DNA of 16,980 nt from CAZPWQ01 sp964590495. GTDB taxonomy: Bacteria > Bacteroidota > Rhodothermia > Balneolales > Balneolaceae. Positions 15,443 through 16,980 of the stretch are shown piece after piece. Position 1 is the stretch's first letter, and every line of letters starts with the position of its first letter. The notes beneath the pieces were generated by a model. It did no database searches. It was given only the letters and a program-made list of their open reading frames with translations, and had not been told where the DNA came from. The stretch spans positions 1 to 16,980 of the forward strand of contig CAZPWQ010000076.1 in the NCBI GenBank assembly GCA_964590495.1, in the 5' to 3' direction. The position numbers and the translations under genes were made by a program.

Positions 15443-15542
15443 GTGTCATCCTGAACTTGTTTCAGGATCTGCAGCAGGAAATCCTGCAGGAGCTTTTATG
15501 CTGCTGGGTGCTACAGATTCCGAAATAAATTCGGAATGACAC
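15443..15542. repeat. 100-bp compound palindromic element overlapping the 3' end of a glycosyltransferase gene
   Basis: Outer 7-bp inverted ends GTGTCAT (15443-15449) and ATGACAC (15536-15542) enclose three hairpins: ATCCTGAA-CTTGT-TTCAGGAT (15448-15468), GCAGGA-AA-TCCTGC (15474-15487) and ATTCCGAA-ATAAA-TTCGGAAT (15517-15537). The form is that of the 'GTCAT...ATGAC' palindromic elements known from several bacterial lineages (resemblance, not a database match). It supplies the last 26 codons and the stop of the neighbouring glycosyltransferase gene. Confidence 0.75.
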
Positions 15543-16790
15543 CGTATTGGTTATTGGGTGCTCGCGATTAAAACCTTTCAGCCTTTTCAGTTGAGAATTT
15601 AACCTGAAAAGCGGTATACATGTTAACAAATTATTACACGAGAATTTGAGTGCAGGGCGGGGTTCCTGAAGAGCTTCTTCATAATTCTTCATAAGCTTTT
15701 CATTTACATTTTCCCATGAATAAGCGAGGGCTTTCTGTCGCGCTGCCTTACCCATCTCGCTGCGAAGTTTGTCATCATCGGCAATCTGTGAAACACACCG
15801 TGTAAACTCATCTGTTCCGCGGGGCGGTGCCAGGTAACCGTTTAACCCTGACTCCACCAGCGATTTGCTGCCGGTTGCATCTGCAACCACGCAAGGCAAT
15901 CCGCTCGACATCGCTTCAAGTGTGACATTTCCAAAGGTTTCTGTCTCCGAGGGAAATAAAAATATATCACTGCTGGCATATGCCCTGCTTAGCTCTTCAC
16001 CGGTTATAAAGCCGGTGAAACAGGTATCCGGTAACATATGTTCGAGCTCTTTTTTAGCCGGACCATCTCCGACAATCATCGACTTAATAGCCGGATTGGC
16101 CTTGAGCTTATTTACTACATCTACAAATGTCTGCAGGTTTTTTTCCCAGACCAGACGTGAAACGAACGTAACCACTTTATCATTATCAGAAAACCCTTTT
16201 GACTCCCGCCAATTCAGGCTTCGTTTCCCGGGATGAAACTTTTCTGTATTTACCCCACGCTCCCAAAGCCGGATACCATCCTCTATGCCCTCATCATTCA
16301 GCTCATCAGCCATTGAAGAAGATGGTACATAGATATGTTTGCACTGACTGTAGAACCAAGCGAGGTATTTCCATCCCAGCATTTCCAGCATATCAAGATT
16401 GTAATATTTAAGATAACTGGTGAAATGTGTATGGTATGAAGCGACAATCTGAATATTATTTGCCTGGGCCCAACGCATGGCACGGAACCCTAACAGGTCT
16501 GGCGTAGCAAGATGTATCAGCGTAGGCTCAAACTGCCGTAACCGCTGCTGTGCAGATTCAGGGAAACCTACAGTAATACGATATTCGGGACGTCCCGGCA
16601 CAGGCACAGACGGTACTCTGACAAATTCACCGTTATGATTTATTTCAGGATCATCTGAAGATGGTCCGAATACTACAACCGGAATCCTTTTCTCTTCAAG
16701 AAATGCCACCAGCCTGTTCAACGTTAGTGAGACGCCGTCCTGGATGTGGTTATAGTTTCCTGTAAAAATTGCCACTCGAAGCTCACTCAT
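15462..16790 (-). CDS. GT4-family glycosyltransferase, lipid-glycosyltransferase-like, with repeat-encoded C-terminal tail
   Basis: The protein has 442 residues. The N-terminal half starts MSELRVAIFTGNYNHIQDGVS and includes ASYHTHFTSYLKYY (117-130). The donor half has FVSRLVWEKN (209-218), IVGDGPAKKELE (239-250) and the EX7E motif ETFGNVTLE (E284, E292). The pattern resembles GT4 enzymes of the MgtA/SQD2 type, which often glycosylate membrane lipids; the exact substrate is not readable. The usual domain ends near residue 375. The remaining 65 or so residues show no family features, and the last 26 plus the stop are encoded by a palindromic element. The start ATG at 16790 is clear. It is 61 bp upstream of the next glycosyltransferase and divergent from the epimerase-like gene. 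Confidence 0.87.
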   Translation of the reverse strand: MSELRVAIFTGNYNHIQDGVSLTLNRLVAFLEEKRIPVVVFGPSSDDPEINHNGEFVRVPSVPVPGRPEYRITVGFPESAQQRLRQFEPTLIHLATPDLLGFRAMRWAQANNIQIVASYHTHFTSYLKYYNLDMLEMLGWKYLAWFYSQCKHIYVPSSSMADELNDEGIEDGIRLWERGVNTEKFHPGKRSLNWRESKGFSDNDKVVTFVSRLVWEKNLQTFVDVVNKLKANPAIKSMIVGDGPAKKELEHMLPDTCFTGFITGEELSRAYASSDIFLFPSETETFGNVTLEAMSSGLPCVVADATGSKSLVESGLNGYLAPPRGTDEFTRCVSQIADDDKLRSEMGKAARQKALAYSWENVNEKLMKNYEEALQEPRPALKFSCNNLLTCIPLFRLNSQLKRLKGFNREHPITNTVSFRIYFGICSTQQHKSSCRISCCRS

Positions 16791-16897
16791 AAATTTTCCA
16801 ATGCATCATTGAGATTTGTATCTTTAAATCTATCTTTCTTTTTAGATATCAGTTTGAATTCAAAAACTTAGTAAAGCCACCAAATATACAAATTTTG

Positions 16898-16980
16898 ATG
16901 AAAGCGTTCGTAACCGGCGGGACAGGTTTTATCGGGAGTCATTTGGCAGAATCCCTGCTGGCTCATAAAAAATACAGCGA
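16898..16980 (+). CDS. NAD(P)-binding SDR / epimerase-dehydratase-like protein, 5' fragment
   Basis: Only the first 27 codons are in the window. They encode MKAFVTGGTGFIGSHLAESL, the classic Rossmann GxxGxxG motif of extended and atypical short-chain dehydrogenases (G7, G10, G13), at the very N terminus. Candidate roles are a nucleotide-sugar epimerase or dehydratase for the adjacent glycosyltransferases, or a 3-ketosphinganine reductase, which in Caulobacter (CerR) belongs to this kind of family. The fragment cannot decide. It is transcribed divergently from the GT4 gene with a 107-bp spacer, where the minus strand holds a TATATTTG box that may serve the glycosyltransferase. Confidence 0.85.
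   Translation, partial: MKAFVTGGTGFIGSHLAESLLAHKKYS

Overview
The window looks like chromosomal DNA of a Bacteroidota-related bacterium, most plausibly of the Balneolota/Rhodothermota group. The evidence is moderate GC, a TonB-dependent receptor with an N-terminal carboxypeptidase-regulatory domain, a fused alpha/beta 2-oxoacid dehydrogenase E1, a serine-palmitoyltransferase-type lipid gene, candidate promoters of the TTTG / TAnnTTTG type, and many short palindromic intergenic repeats. The taxonomic call is inference. No rRNA, tRNA, IS transposase or CRISPR array is visible.

Layout. (1) 1-1012, minus: a secreted MBL-fold hydrolase (cut by the window edge) directly behind a minimal nucleotidyltransferase that has no HepT partner here. 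(2) 1013-1249: a divergent spacer with a GC-rich palindromic island. (3) 1250-2413, plus: a secreted SxxK serine hydrolase, then a 394-bp gap with a very strong terminator hairpin flanked by two inverted copies of a C/G-run repeat. (4) 2808-5986, minus: a thiamine-uptake unit made of a candidate promoter, a TPP riboswitch, a TonB-dependent outer-membrane receptor and a YkoF-family thiamine/HMP-binding protein. (5) 5987-6255: a repeat-bearing gap. (6) 6256-10263, minus: a fused branched-chain-type 2-oxoacid dehydrogenase E1 and fumarase C. (7) 10618-11718, plus: a solitary, AT-rich ATP-grasp ligase. (8) 11772-16790, minus: two GT4 glycosyltransferases, an SPT-type PLP acyltransferase and a BcerS/YghO-like GNAT-fold acyltransferase. 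(9) 16898-end, plus: the start of an NAD(P)-binding epimerase/reductase.

Functional reading. Region 4 is a TPP-repressible module for bringing thiamine or a precursor across the outer membrane. The E1 enzyme next to it uses TPP, though it shows no riboswitch of its own. Region 8 reads as a sphingoid-lipid cassette: the SPT-like enzyme would make the long-chain base, the GNAT protein would N-acylate it, and the two glycosyltransferases could add sugars. The divergent SDR/epimerase is a candidate for the keto-reduction step or for sugar supply. A sulfonolipid (capnine-type) pathway is the main alternative. The gene for one of the glycosyltransferases ends inside a palindromic repeat that supplies its last 26 codons and its stop.
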